The notes under the pieces were generated by a model. The model had not been told where the DNA came from, searched no databases, and saw only the letters and a program-made list of their open reading frames with translations. DNA of 64,000 nt from Chloroflexota bacterium (GTDB taxonomy: Bacteria; Chloroflexota; Dehalococcoidia; Lucifugimonadales; UBA1127). Shown here piece after piece: positions 41,469 through 50,514 of this stretch. The position numbers were made by a program, and so were the translations under genes. Location of the stretch: the NCBI GenBank assembly GCA_026713825.1, contig JAPONS010000081.1, positions 1-64,000 of the forward strand, given 5' to 3'. Numbering within the stretch: the stretch's first letter is position 1; each line of letters starts with the position of its first letter.

Positions 41469-42665
41469 ATGTCCCGGACACGTATCCTGTTCACCCTTGC
41501 CGGCCTCGCCGCCGTCCTGCTGGCGTCCGCGTCCGTCTACCTCTATCGGGAGCTCGATCGCGCCAACGACAGCCTCCGGGCGGCGCGGACGTCTTTGGAA
41601 GACACCGCCGAGACCCTGCACCAGACTCGGGCAACCCTCGCGGATGCCGGCACGGCCCTCGCCGCCCGGTCCGCGGCAAACGGCCGGCTCCGGCAGGACA
41701 ACGCCGCCCTCCGGCGAGACAAGGCCGGCCTCCAGTCCGACAGGGACGCCCTCGCCGGCTACCTCAACGGTGCCCTGCAGCGGAACGCCGCCCTCGCCGA
41801 CGACCTGCAGGCCGCCGCGAATGCCCACGCAGCGCTTCAAGGGGAGTTGGTCGCGGCGGAGTCGCAAATATCGGCCTTGTCGGGGGAGAAAACAGAGGTG
41901 GAAGGTCTGCTCGGAGAAATGACCCAGCGGTTCGAGGCCAGCGACGCCGGCTACACCGCCCTCCAGGCGCAGCACCGCCGCCTGCGGCAGGCGGCCGGCG
42001 ACGTCACGGAGCTGGAAACCCGTGCCGGTGACCTGCGCACTGAGATTGCCGAGCTGGAGGAGCGTCGCCGCCCGCTATTCCTCGCCATGCAGCGGCAGCA
42101 GGTCGAGGGCTTCCTCTGCACCGGCAGCATGGAGCCGGTGCTCACCTGCCTCGACACGGCCACGTGGATGCGCGACTTCGCCCCCGGGGAGATCGTCGTC
42201 GGCGCCGTCATCAACTACGACAACAGCGCCTGCTGGGGCGATGCGGCCGTCGGAAGGACCGCTCACCGCGTGGTCGACATCCAGGTCGTCGACGGCGTCC
42301 ACCACTACTGGCCCAAGGGCGATGCCCACGCCCACCCCGATGGCTGCTGGGTGCCCCACACCGCCGTCAACGGCTACATCATCGAGTTCCACAAGAACAC
42401 CGTCCCGGCCAACGCAGAGCTGCGCGACAACGTCAACGCAGCGCTGGCCGCCTACACCACCGCTTGGGAGGCCTACCTGGACGCCATCGAGGCAAACTGC
42501 GGCCACCGCGAACCCCACCGCTGCAGCGTCTCCCTCACCACCACCCTCGGCCAGCAAGCCCAGTCCCTCTGGCGAGTGGCCGAGGCGGCCTCCGCCTACT
42601 ACAGTTGCTGGTACGCCAACGCAACCGCCTCCCAATACCCCGGCCACATCCCCTACACCTGCTAG
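41469..42665 (+). CDS. Membrane-anchored coiled-coil protein with S26 signal-peptidase-like domain
   Basis: A 398-residue protein. Residues 6-26 form an N-terminal transmembrane anchor. Residues 28-205 are a long coiled coil rich in Ala, Leu and Glu. Residues 213-310 look like a type I signal peptidase fold: CTGSMEPVL with Ser220, then GEIVVG, GRTAHRVVDI with His266, and WPKGDAHAHPDG with Asp285. This Ser-His arrangement is that of the archaeal/ER and sporulation-type S26B enzymes rather than bacterial Ser-Lys LepB. The C-terminus has several cysteines. A role in processing envelope proteins is inferred. The ATG follows AGAGGGTTGCC. Confidence 0.75.
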   Translation: MSRTRILFTLAGLAAVLLASASVYLYRELDRANDSLRAARTSLEDTAETLHQTRATLADAGTALAARSAANGRLRQDNAALRRDKAGLQSDRDALAGYLNGALQRNAALADDLQAAANAHAALQGELVAAESQISALSGEKTEVEGLLGEMTQRFEASDAGYTALQAQHRRLRQAAGDVTELETRAGDLRTEIAELEERRRPLFLAMQRQQVEGFLCTGSMEPVLTCLDTATWMRDFAPGEIVVGAVINYDNSACWGDAAVGRTAHRVVDIQVVDGVHHYWPKGDAHAHPDGCWVPHTAVNGYIIEFHKNTVPANAELRDNVNAALAAYTTAWEAYLDAIEANCGHREPHRCSVSLTTTLGQQAQSLWRVAEAASAYYSCWYANATASQYPGHIPYTC

Positions 42666-42679
42666 CCGCCCCACCCCCT

Positions 42680-42710
42680 CCATACCGGCGAAGGCCGGTA
42701 TCCAGGCGGG
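42680..42710. repeat. R1 repeat
   Basis: CCATACCGGCGAAGGCCGGT followed by ATCCAGGCGGG between the S26-like gene and the LRR gene. Confidence 0.8.
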
Positions 42711-42784
42711 GCGCGGGGCACCCTTTCCCCCCCACTAACATCCCCATGCCGCCAACCTCGGCCCGAATCAACTACAATCCCCCC

Positions 42785-44329
42785 ATGCCAAACGTCCTCC
42801 GCAGCCTCCCGCTCCTCGCTGCCGCGTGCGCCGCAGCCCTCCTCGCGGCGTGCGGCCCGCCCGGCGACACCCCCACGCCGACGCCCACCCCGGCGCTCAC
42901 GCCCACGGCCACCGCCGTCACCACGCAGGTGCCCGAGGTCGTGCCCACGCCCGACGCCGCGCCGTCGCCCGTCCCCGTCCCCACGCCCACGCCCGACGTC
43001 ACCCTCACCCCCACGCCCGCTCCCGATGCCCCAACCGGTACGCCCGTGCCCGTGCCAGTCCCCACCGTCACGCCCATCGCCGCCGCAACCGTCATATTCG
43101 ATTCCGACGCGCTGATCGCCTTCGAGCTTGACCCCCTCATAGCGCTCTACGAAGCCACCGGCGGCGACAACTGGACCGACAACACCAACTGGCTCAGCGA
43201 CGAGCCCCGCGGCACATGGCACGGCGTCACCACCGGCGACGACGGCCGCGTCACCGAATTGGTCCTCGATGGGAACAACCTGCGCGGGCGGATTCCCGGC
43301 GCGTTGGGCGCCCTCGAAAAGCTGACCCGCCTGTCGTTCAAGGGCAATCAGCTGACCGGGAGCATTCCGCCGGAACTCAGTGACCCTACCGGCCTGAAGG
43401 TGCTGAACTTGGGGCGCAATCAGTTGATCGGGCAAATCCCTCTGGAGCTCGGCTCCCGCACGAGCCTGACGGAGCTTGACCTGCATTCAAACGAGTTGAC
43501 CGGCGAGATCCCCGTCCAATTGGCCCACCTCGCCAACCTCACCCACCTGAGGCTCGGCGGCAACGATCTGACCGGCAAGATCCCCGTCGAACTGGCCACC
43601 CTCTCCAGCCTGACCGAGCTGGACCTCATGGGCAACAATCTGACCGGCGAAATCCCCGTCGAACTGGCCACCCTGACCAACCTGACCCGTCTGTCCCTCA
43701 ACACCAACGATTTGACCGGTTCAATCCCAACGGAACTTACGGCGTTGTCAAACCTGCAATTCTTGTCCTTATTCGGCAACAAGTTGACCGGCGGCATTCC
43801 AGCGGAGCTGGGCGGCATGGCCAGCCTGGTGGACATCAACCTCTTCGATAACCAACTGAGCGGGACCATACCTCCGGAACTCGCCAACCTGTCCAACTTG
43901 GAATCCCTGCAGATTTATCAGAACCACTTGACCGGCAATATCCCGCCGGAGTTGGTAAGGCTGTCCAATCTGGAAGTCCTGACAGTGGATAGCAACCGGA
44001 TGAGCGGGACCATCCCCCCGTTTCTCGGGGAGATGTCCAGCCTCAGGTGGATTAACCTGGCCGATAACCAGTTCAGCGGGACCATACCGCCGGAGTTGGG
44101 CAACCTGCCCAATCTCGAATACCTGAACGTCGTCTCAAATCAACTGGTCGGCGCAATCCCCCACGAACTCACCGGCCTGTCGGGTTTGAAATATTTCTAT
44201 TTCTACGGCAACGATGGCGTCTGCGTTCCCACGGACGCCGCCTTTCAGGCGTGGCTGCGCAATATCCCGGCTAGGTCCATCAACATCCAAGCCTGCATGC
44301 CTGAGGAAGTAGGCCCCTCGTCGCCCTAA
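42785..44329 (+). CDS. Plant-type leucine-rich-repeat lipoprotein
   Basis: A 514-residue surface lipoprotein (lipobox LLAACG). A Thr-Pro-rich linker follows from about residue 25 to 105. An LRR N-cap (ALYEATGGDNWTDNTNW, GTWHGV) then leads into about 13 repeats of 24 residues with consensus LxxLxLxxNxLTGxIPxELxxLxN, the form found in plant receptor kinases. Repeats are well conserved at DNA level, so copy number could vary by slippage. It may serve in adhesion or protein binding. Start chosen at the ATG that begins the signal; a longer open frame upstream is not real. Confidence 0.85.
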   Translation: MPNVLRSLPLLAAACAAALLAACGPPGDTPTPTPTPALTPTATAVTTQVPEVVPTPDAAPSPVPVPTPTPDVTLTPTPAPDAPTGTPVPVPVPTVTPIAAATVIFDSDALIAFELDPLIALYEATGGDNWTDNTNWLSDEPRGTWHGVTTGDDGRVTELVLDGNNLRGRIPGALGALEKLTRLSFKGNQLTGSIPPELSDPTGLKVLNLGRNQLIGQIPLELGSRTSLTELDLHSNELTGEIPVQLAHLANLTHLRLGGNDLTGKIPVELATLSSLTELDLMGNNLTGEIPVELATLTNLTRLSLNTNDLTGSIPTELTALSNLQFLSLFGNKLTGGIPAELGGMASLVDINLFDNQLSGTIPPELANLSNLESLQIYQNHLTGNIPPELVRLSNLEVLTVDSNRMSGTIPPFLGEMSSLRWINLADNQFSGTIPPELGNLPNLEYLNVVSNQLVGAIPHELTGLSGLKYFYFYGNDGVCVPTDAAFQAWLRNIPARSINIQACMPEEVGPSSP

Positions 44330-44336
44330 CTCCCCC

Positions 44337-44385
44337 CTACTCCTTGTACCCCGGGTCCTCCCGGTCCAGCCGCCGCAGCAGCCAC
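44337..44385 (-). pseudogene. Duplicated 3' end of the class II aldolase gene
   Basis: These 49 bases, CTACTCCTTGTACCCCGGGT onwards, are identical to 44623-44671, the last 16 codons and stop of the aldolase gene. The copy is not attached to any upstream coding region. Confidence 0.85.
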
Positions 44386-44449
44386 ACCCTCACCCGCGCC
44401 ATCCCTCTCCCCGCTACCGTCATTCCCGCCCCCCACACCCCCTACGCCT

Positions 44450-44575
44450 CCATACCGGCGAAGGCCGGTATCCAGGGGCGAGGGGCACACCCTCCACCAA
44501 CCACCCCACCCACCCAAAGAAAAAGGGCCCCACCCGTCGTTCCTGCGAAGGCAGGAACCCCGACAAGCGGAAACC
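44450..44575. repeat. R1 and R2 repeats between the aldolase tail copies
   Basis: R1 at 44450-44480 (CCATACCGGCGAAGGCCGGT) and R2 at 44536-44570. They lie between the duplicate aldolase tail and the real gene, within the 44330-44622 gap. Confidence 0.8.
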
Positions 44576-44622
44576 CTTTGACTCACACCCACCTATTTAT
44601 GCAAGGGACCACCGAGAGCTAC

Positions 44623-45378
44623 CTACTCCTTGTACCCCGGGTCCTCCCGGTCCAGCCGCCGCAGCAGCCACGCCCACTCCAGCGCCGCGTTCGCCCCGTC
44701 AAACAGCGACGCCGTCTTCTCAATCGCCTCCACCGGCGCCTGCCGGATCGCCTGCCCCGTGCTCTGCGCCAGCACCTGCACCTTGCACGCCAGCTCCAGC
44801 ATCCACATCCGCGTCCACGCCTCGCCGACGCTGCTCCCCACCGTCAGCAGCCCGTGGTTCCGCAGGATCATCGCGTTCTTGTCGCCCAGGTCCGTTACCA
44901 GCCGCTCCCGCTCCTCCACGTCCAGCGCCACCCCCTCGAACTCGTGGTACGCCACCCGGTCGTGAAACTGGTACGCCTCCTGCTGCAGCGGAACCAAACC
45001 CTCCTCCAGCGTCGACACCGCCATCCCGTACGGCGTGTGCGTATGCATCACGCACGACACGTCGTCCCGCGCCCCGTGGACCGCCGAGTGGATCACGAAG
45101 CCCGTGTAGTTGATCCGGTGCTTCCCCTCGTCCAGCACGTTCCCGTCCATGTCGATCTTCAGCAGGTTTGACGCCGACACCTCGTCGTACCCCAGCCCGT
45201 ACTCATTGATGAGGAACTGCCCCTCCGCGTCCGGCGCCCGAGCGGTGATGTGGTTGTAGATGAGCGTCGTCATCCCGAAGTGGTGCGTCAGCCGGTACGC
45301 CGCCGCCAGCTCCACCCGGGCCCCCCACTCCCCCGCCGAATACCCTCGATTCCTCTCCGCAGACGCCGCCATCGCCAT
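44623..45378 (-). CDS. Class II aldolase/adducin family protein
   Basis: A 251-residue cytoplasmic enzyme. It shows LAAAYRLTHHFGMTTLIYNH, the metal-binding VMHTHTPYG (His pair), and RNHGLLTVG (third His), with Glu residues in HEFEGVALD. The family includes fuculose- and ribulose-phosphate aldolases and decarboxylase-like members. The exact sugar cannot be inferred. Single gene on the minus strand next to the ABC-F gene; its last 49 bases are duplicated at 44337. Confidence 0.87.
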   Translation of the reverse strand: MAMAASAERNRGYSAGEWGARVELAAAYRLTHHFGMTTLIYNHITARAPDAEGQFLINEYGLGYDEVSASNLLKIDMDGNVLDEGKHRINYTGFVIHSAVHGARDDVSCVMHTHTPYGMAVSTLEEGLVPLQQEAYQFHDRVAYHEFEGVALDVEERERLVTDLGDKNAMILRNHGLLTVGSSVGEAWTRMWMLELACKVQVLAQSTGQAIRQAPVEAIEKTASLFDGANAALEWAWLLRRLDREDPGYKE

Positions 45379-45434
45379 CTCCTCACCGTCGTGCCAAACT
45401 GCCGTCAGCCTGCCCGCGATTATACCCTCGCGCC

Positions 45435-45545
45435 GCCCCGTCGTTCCTGCGAAGCCTGTCCCGTACCCCGATACTGGGGCGGGAACCCCGGCGAACGCAC
45501 ACGCCCGTCGAAGCCTGTCCTGAGCCTGCCGTAGGGGGCCTCTGG
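45435..45545. repeat. R2 variant and R3 repeats
   Basis: CCCCGTCGTTCCTGCGAAGC with a nested CCCCGATACTGGGG (R2/R1 hybrid), then TCGAAGCCTGTCCTGAGCCT (R3-like). The gap before the ABC-F gene contains no visible gene. Confidence 0.65.
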
Positions 45546-45556
45546 AAGGCGCCCCC

Positions 45557-47560
45557 CTACGCCCCCCGCAGCGCCGTCAGCCGCCCCTCGACGTCCTCCG
45601 CTTCCGACGCCAGCCGCTCCCACTCCGCCCACAGCGACGCCGCCTCCGCCTTCAGTGCCCGGTACTCCTCCCCCGACGACGCCACGCGCGCCGGGTCCTT
45701 GTACAGTTCCGGCCGCGCGAACGCCGCCTCCAGCTCCGAGATCCGCCCCTCCCGCTCCCCCAGCGTCGCGTTCACCCGCTCGATCGCCAGCGCCAGCCGC
45801 CGCGCCTCCGACGTCAGCGTCCGCCGCTCCACCTCGTCGTCGCTGATCGGCTTCCCCGTCCGCGTCCGCGCCTGCCCCCGCCCGTCGCCGGCGGCGCTCG
45901 ACGCGCCGTTCCCCCGCGCCCCGTTCCCCCGCGCGACGCCCTCGCGCGCGCCCGCCTCCGACTGCTTCCGCCACAAATACCCGTCGTAGTCGCCCGGGTA
46001 CACCGTCGGTCGACCGCCGTCGATCTCGATGATCTTGTTCGCCGCCTGCCGGATCAGCGTCCGGTCGTGCGTGATGAAGCAGATCGTCCCGTGGTAGTCC
46101 CCCAGCGCGTCCGCCAGCGCCTCCCGCGACGCGATGTCCAGGTGGTTCGTCGGCTCGTCCATCAGCAGCAGGTTCGTCGGCTGCAGCAGCAGCTTCGCCA
46201 GCGCCACTCGCGCCTTCTCGCCGCCGGACAGCACCCCAATCGGCTTCTTCACGTCGTCCCCGCTGAACAGGAACCCGCCCAGGATCGTCCGCAAATTCTG
46301 CTCGGACGCCCGAGGCGCCGCCTGCATCAGCTCGTCGATGACCGTGTTCCGCGCGTTCAGCAGCTCCAGCACGTGCTGCGCGTAGTAGTTCGTGACCACG
46401 TTGTGCCCCGTCTTCCGCTCCCCCGCGTCGATCGGCTCGACCCCCGCCAGGATCTTCAGCAGCGTCGTCTTTCCGGCCCCGTTCGGCCCCACCAGCGCCA
46501 CCCGGTCCCCCCGCTCCAGCGTCAGCTCCATCCCCCGGTACACCTCGACCGCCCCGTACGACTTGCCCACGTTGCGCAGCGATATGACCTCGTTGCCGCT
46601 CCGGGGCGGCGCCGGGAACGAGTACCGCACCTTCCTCGTCACCCGGGGCAGCTTGATGATCTCCATCTTCTCCAGCTGCTTCAGCCGGCTCTGCACCTGG
46701 CTCGCCTTCGTCGCTTTCGCCCGGAACGCCTCCACAAACCGCATCTGCTTCTTGATCTCGCGCTGCTGCCGAGCCGCCGCCGCGCGCTTCGTCTCCAGCG
46801 CGCTCTCCCGCGCCACCAGGTACTCGTCGTAGTTCCCCACGAACAGCGCCACCTCGTCCTGCTCGATGGCCAGCACCTTCGTCGCCGTCTGGTTCAAAAA
46901 CGCCCGGTCGTGCGACGTGATCACCACCCCGCCCCGAAACCCCGACAGGTACCGCTCGAACCACAGGTTCGCCTCCAGGTCCAGGTGGTTCGTCGGCTCG
47001 TCGAGCAGCAGCAAATTCGGCTTACGGAACAGCGTCCGCGCCAGCCCCGCCCGCATCACCCACCCGCCGCTGAACTCGCCCATCGGCCGAGAGAAGTCGC
47101 TCGTCTTGAACCCCAGCCCTGACAGGATCGCCTTCGCCTCGTGCTCCCGGTCCTCGCCGCCCGCCGCCTCCAGCGCCTCGTCGAGCTCCGCGAGCCGCTC
47201 CAGCAGCTCCCCCTGCCGCTCGATGTCCGTCTCCGACGCCAGCGCCTCGTGCGCCTCCGCGATCTCCGCCACCAGCGCCTTCGCCTCCGCCCGCGCCGCT
47301 AGCACCTCGTCCAGCAGCGCCTTGCCGCTGAACGACTCCGGCTCCTGCCTCAAATACCCGACAGTCACCCCCCGCCGCCACGAAACGCTGCCCGACTCCG
47401 GCGCCATCTCCCCCGACAAAATATCCAGCAACGTAGTCTTCCCGGACCCATTGGCCCCCACCAACGCCACCCGGTCCCCACCATCAACATTCAAAGTAAG
47501 CCCGCTAAAAAGCGACCTATCCCCAAACCCCTTCGATATGTCAGAAGCAAATAACATCAC
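45557..47560 (-). CDS. ABC-F family ATPase
   Basis: A 667-residue cytoplasmic protein with two ABC ATPase domains and no membrane segment. Domain 1: Walker [10 protein letters not shown], signature [12 protein letters not shown], Walker [13 protein letters not shown]. Domain 2: [33 protein letters not shown]. The interdomain linker (about 240-320) is charged. A C-terminal coiled-coil extension of about 80 residues ([20 protein letters not shown] and on) is preceded by a Gly/Asn/Ala repeat. ABC-F proteins act on the ribosome in translation or antibiotic protection. Start at the second or first Met is equivalent. Confidence 0.93.
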   Translation of the reverse strand: MMLFASDISKGFGDRSLFSGLTLNVDGGDRVALVGANGSGKTTLLDILSGEMAPESGSVSWRRGVTVGYLRQEPESFSGKALLDEVLAARAEAKALVAEIAEAHEALASETDIERQGELLERLAELDEALEAAGGEDREHEAKAILSGLGFKTSDFSRPMGEFSGGWVMRAGLARTLFRKPNLLLLDEPTNHLDLEANLWFERYLSGFRGGVVITSHDRAFLNQTATKVLAIEQDEVALFVGNYDEYLVARESALETKRAAAARQQREIKKQMRFVEAFRAKATKASQVQSRLKQLEKMEIIKLPRVTRKVRYSFPAPPRSGNEVISLRNVGKSYGAVEVYRGMELTLERGDRVALVGPNGAGKTTLLKILAGVEPIDAGERKTGHNVVTNYYAQHVLELLNARNTVIDELMQAAPRASEQNLRTILGGFLFSGDDVKKPIGVLSGGEKARVALAKLLLQPTNLLLMDEPTNHLDIASREALADALGDYHGTICFITHDRTLIRQAANKIIEIDGGRPTVYPGDYDGYLWRKQSEAGAREGVARGNGARGNGASSAAGDGRGQARTRTGKPISDDEVERRTLTSEARRLALAIERVNATLGEREGRISELEAAFARPELYKDPARVASSGEEYRALKAEAASLWAEWERLASEAEDVEGRLTALRGA

Positions 47561-47589
47561 ACAAATCCCAACCCATCATACTATCCCCA

Positions 47590-48110
47590 CCACCCCCAGT
47601 CGTTCCTGCGCAGGCAGAGCCTGCCCCCGCGAAGGCGGGGGAACCCCGACAAACCCACCCACGTCACGAACTCCGTAGGGGCGTTTCGCGAAACGCCCGT
47701 CCCGCCACAGCGGGAACCGCCCGTCATTCCTGCGCAGGCAGGAATCCAGAGGGGCAGGGCCGCGGGGAGTCCTCTCACCCTAATCCCCCTGCAACCCCCA
47801 CTCTCCATACCGGCGAAAGCCGGTATCTAGGGGCGCGGGGCACGCCATCCACCAGCCCCCTCGCCCTCCCCACCCAACGCTACCGTCATTCCCGCGCAGG
47901 CGGGAATCCAGAGGGGCGGGGCAGCGGGGAGTCCCTTCCCCCTCAGGGGGAAGGTTAGGATGGGGGAGTCCCCGTCCACAATAAGCCCGCCGAAGAACCC
48001 GCCAACCCCAACTCTCCATACCGGCGCAGGCCGGTATCCAGGGGCGAGGGGCACGCCATCACCCTACCCCATCGCCCTCACCACCCAACATCACCGTCAT
48101 TCCAGCAAGA
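47590..48110. repeat. Dense array of dispersed repeats (R2, R4, R2, R1, R2, R5, R1, R2)
   Basis: Eight elements in about 500 bases: R2 47600-47655, R4 47680-47710, R2 47722-47760, R1 47805-47835, R2 47886-47925, R5 47930-47965, R1 48015-48045, and the start of another R2 at about 48095 (GTCATTCCAGCAAGAG), which is truncated by the lower-GC island. No gene is visible in 47561-48152. Confidence 0.85.
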
Positions 48111-48152
48111 GCGGCTTTCCGAGATGCCGAGGGAAACTCCAAGACAAATGTT

Positions 48153-48299
48153 TCAAAGATGACTTGCGCCGAGAGAGTTCGCAACTGTATCGTAGTCAAT
48201 TACACCAACTTGAATTGTGTAGTTCTTCAGGTAATCACTTACTGCATTTGAAGCAAGTAGCACTTGTCCGGTGTGAATCTCTTTTGGATTTGCAAACAT
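48153..48299 (-). CDS. Possible 48-residue protein, unknown
   Basis: A short frame beginning MFANPKEIHTGQVLLASNAV, at a CATG shared with the divergent gene. It has a protein-like composition (NYTIQVGVIDYDTVANSLGA), but there is no good ribosome site. It could be a small partner of the divergent gene, or a chance frame in promoter DNA. Confidence 0.25.
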   Translation of the reverse strand: MFANPKEIHTGQVLLASNAVSDYLKNYTIQVGVIDYDTVANSLGASHL

Positions 48300-49152
48300 G
48301 CGAGACTTACTCAAGCAGACACCGCGTTCACCTTTGCCCCATGCGGACGACAACGGACGCACAATGGCATTCCCAACACGCCGGGACTATTTGCAGCAGT
48401 TGAAGCATCATGACCTAATCGCAAGCGAAGCTGAATTCATTGCTGACGACATCCTTACGGAAGCAGTTTATCTTGATTGGCTCCTGCGGCCACAGGTAGG
48501 ATGCGTCTTCGCACAACTGCTTGCCCGCCCCATCCATCGAACGGGGTTTATGACAGTGGTCGCTCGTGGATCCAGCGGCGCGGGCAAGCCCATTGAACTT
48601 GCCACTCAGATTGCAGACCTCGCAACAGAAGCCGTGAGAGATCCCTCAACCGAGGCCCTAACTGTACTGTTGCCTCAGGTTCTGGATGACCAGAGTTTAG
48701 CGACGTTGGCTTGGGAACTTGGAAACAAGCCAGGATGGAAGACTGAGTTAAATCGCCGTTGGCAAAAGGGCCTTGTGCTCGTTGGGCTCAGGGTCGAGAT
48801 TAAGGAAAAGGTCTTTGCCGAAACGTTGGGTATGGGACCGTTCCCCACGTTCCCAACCACGCGCCAGAGCCCAGTCACTTCTCTAGAGATTAGGACAGAC
48901 CCTAAGCGTGCAAAGCGGAGTAAATTGTCACGGGGTTACCTTGCGGCGCATTTGGCCGACATACCTATAGATTTCCTAACCAATGAAGAGTTTAGGGTTC
49001 GATTCAGCACTCATACCCCCAAACTAAGAAAGAGAATTCTTGGAACACCTAGCGACCAGCGTGCGAAGGCCGGAGTAACTTATACTATCCAAGCTCCCAT
49101 CTGGGACGCCCTCAAAGGGCAATACTCTTCGCAAGTTGTAGCTGGGGACTAG
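48298..49152 (+). CDS. Unknown protein of the lower-GC island
   Basis: A 284-residue protein not recognised; an alternative start at 48364 (MAFPTRRDYLQQLKHHDLIA) gives 262 residues. It has mixed alpha/beta composition. A segment ARGSSGAGKP looks loop-like, but the next residues are not a clear Walker A. The middle has LEIRTDPKRAKRSKLSRGYL and the end VTYTIQAPIWDALKGQ. Codon use is AT-richer than neighbours. Its 3' end overlaps the convergent DHH gene by 41 bases, so expression of the two is linked. Possibly the effector or sensor of a defence unit (inference). Confidence 0.65.
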   Translation: MRDLLKQTPRSPLPHADDNGRTMAFPTRRDYLQQLKHHDLIASEAEFIADDILTEAVYLDWLLRPQVGCVFAQLLARPIHRTGFMTVVARGSSGAGKPIELATQIADLATEAVRDPSTEALTVLLPQVLDDQSLATLAWELGNKPGWKTELNRRWQKGLVLVGLRVEIKEKVFAETLGMGPFPTFPTTRQSPVTSLEIRTDPKRAKRSKLSRGYLAAHLADIPIDFLTNEEFRVRFSTHTPKLRKRILGTPSDQRAKAGVTYTIQAPIWDALKGQYSSQVVAGD

Positions 49153-49840
49153 GTTGGCTCACAGCTCGTCGCACTCCGCGAGCTGTCTTGTGCATCTCCA
49201 TGTCCTCATCAGCTAGTGCCTCCAAGATTGCCCAATTGCGTTGCCGGATTAGCTTCAAGAGCTGTTCCCCTGCAATCCCATAGATATCGGCCGCAGCACG
49301 GCGCATTCCCCGAGCGCGCTTCTCCAAGGCAGGTGTGCTGGGGATTCTTGTCGGGGCACCATCGCACAAGGCCGCTAAGGCCATAAGGTCGGGATCAGGA
49401 ATGCCCAAGCAACAATCGTAGGGATCAGAAACTGCGTACAGCTCCAAGTTGTCTCGGTGCGTCTTGGGTTGGGCTAGTGGGTGATGGTCTATTGCAATGA
49501 ACTGTATGTCAGGATGATTGTCGGCAACCTCAAGCAAGTAATTGAGTGATTCTTCAGGATTACCAAATCTGAAGGCGATGTCGACAACGACGACCACGTC
49601 ATAGCTGGTGAGGTCAATGCCCCTTAACCGCTTCCAGAACCAATAGTTCTGCGTTACTGAAGACACAACTTGAGTGACTTCAAGTTCCCTTTGGATCAAG
49701 TAATCGCGAGTCTGTTCAGCGGCAAGATGGCCGTCTGCATCGCGATGACCAAAAACAACTGCGTTATGGATTGAGGGAGCGAATCCGACCTCTATTGGCC
49801 TTGGCGGCCTTTTGGTCGAATTCGCTTTGGTGAACGCCAC
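49112..49840 (-). CDS. DHH-family phosphoesterase-like protein
   Basis: A 242-residue protein starting at GTG after AGGAGAGG. Metal-site motifs of the DHH superfamily are in order: FGHRDADGHLAAEQ (residues 31-43), VVVVDIAFRFGN, and FIAIDHHPLAQ with the DHH triplet. This fits single-strand exonuclease, pAp or cyclic-dinucleotide phosphodiesterase members. The usual DHHA1 domain is short or absent. The start lies within the end of the DUF488 gene (49-base overlap), so the two are translationally coupled. The combination suggests nucleic-acid or nucleotide signalling. Confidence 0.82.
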   Translation of the reverse strand: MAFTKANSTKRPPRPIEVGFAPSIHNAVVFGHRDADGHLAAEQTRDYLIQRELEVTQVVSSVTQNYWFWKRLRGIDLTSYDVVVVVDIAFRFGNPEESLNYLLEVADNHPDIQFIAIDHHPLAQPKTHRDNLELYAVSDPYDCCLGIPDPDLMALAALCDGAPTRIPSTPALEKRARGMRRAAADIYGIAGEQLLKLIRQRNWAILEALADEDMEMHKTARGVRRAVSQPSPQLQLAKSIAL

Positions 49841-50349
49841 GTAGAATCCTCTCCTGTTCCGGCAAAGAGCATCATCTGCGGACTTGGCTCTGTCACCATG
49901 GCATTGGCTGGTTCTAATGAACCATCTTTTCGTATGTGTTGCACGTCGATTCCGCGTTCAGACAATTCTCGAGCCAAAAGTGGATCGCGGTGACATCGCG
50001 CCGGATTTTCTTCTGTACACATGAGTACAAGGCGAAACTGTTCACTTAAGTCCATAACTTGCTCGATAGCCCTTTTGAACTGTCGCCTCATGGCGACGCG
50101 TTCATATACAACCCTACCACGTTCGTAAAACTCATCCTCTGGTGGGTGCCCACCCAAGTCCGGCAAATGCTCATACTGGATACGGGAACCAACTAGCCGC
50201 TGACTCAACCTGTCGGTATTAAAGTGTCTAAACCGGCTGTACGGTTTCGACCTAACATCAATCAAGAGCTCTATCCCGTGGCCAGCAAGCAACGCGTCGA
50301 ACGCCTCCGCCGACTGATTGGAGTGACCAATTGTAAAAACGGTTGTCAC
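49792..50349 (-). CDS. DUF488 family protein
   Basis: A 185-residue protein starting at GTG. The signature motifs are IGHSNQSAEAFDALL, LLIDVRSKPYSRFRHFN, and LMCTEENPARCHRDPLLA with the paired cysteines and CHR. Proteins with this domain occur in mobile and defence-rich regions; the biochemical activity is not settled. It is the first gene of a leftward pair with the DHH phosphoesterase. The region 50350-50514 upstream holds only a likely promoter. Confidence 0.88.
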   Translation of the reverse strand: MTTVFTIGHSNQSAEAFDALLAGHGIELLIDVRSKPYSRFRHFNTDRLSQRLVGSRIQYEHLPDLGGHPPEDEFYERGRVVYERVAMRRQFKRAIEQVMDLSEQFRLVLMCTEENPARCHRDPLLARELSERGIDVQHIRKDGSLEPANAMVTEPSPQMMLFAGTGEDSTWRSPKRIRPKGRQGQ

Positions 50350-50514
50350 GCAGAGTTTCCTGCAACAGGGCTGTGGCCCCTCGGTCTCAAGCCAGTTACT
50401 TGTCTAGTCAGAATATAGTAGCACAACGCACCCCCCCAACCCTGACACATCCCCCTTGCCCCTAACCCTCCCCCCTCCCTACCCTCCTCCCATCACACAC
50501 ACGGGAGGACACCA

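Noticed and set aside
47590-48110. Stacked repeats as a CRISPR array
   Set aside because: Units differ in sequence and spacing, belong to several families, and have no regular spacers or cas genes.
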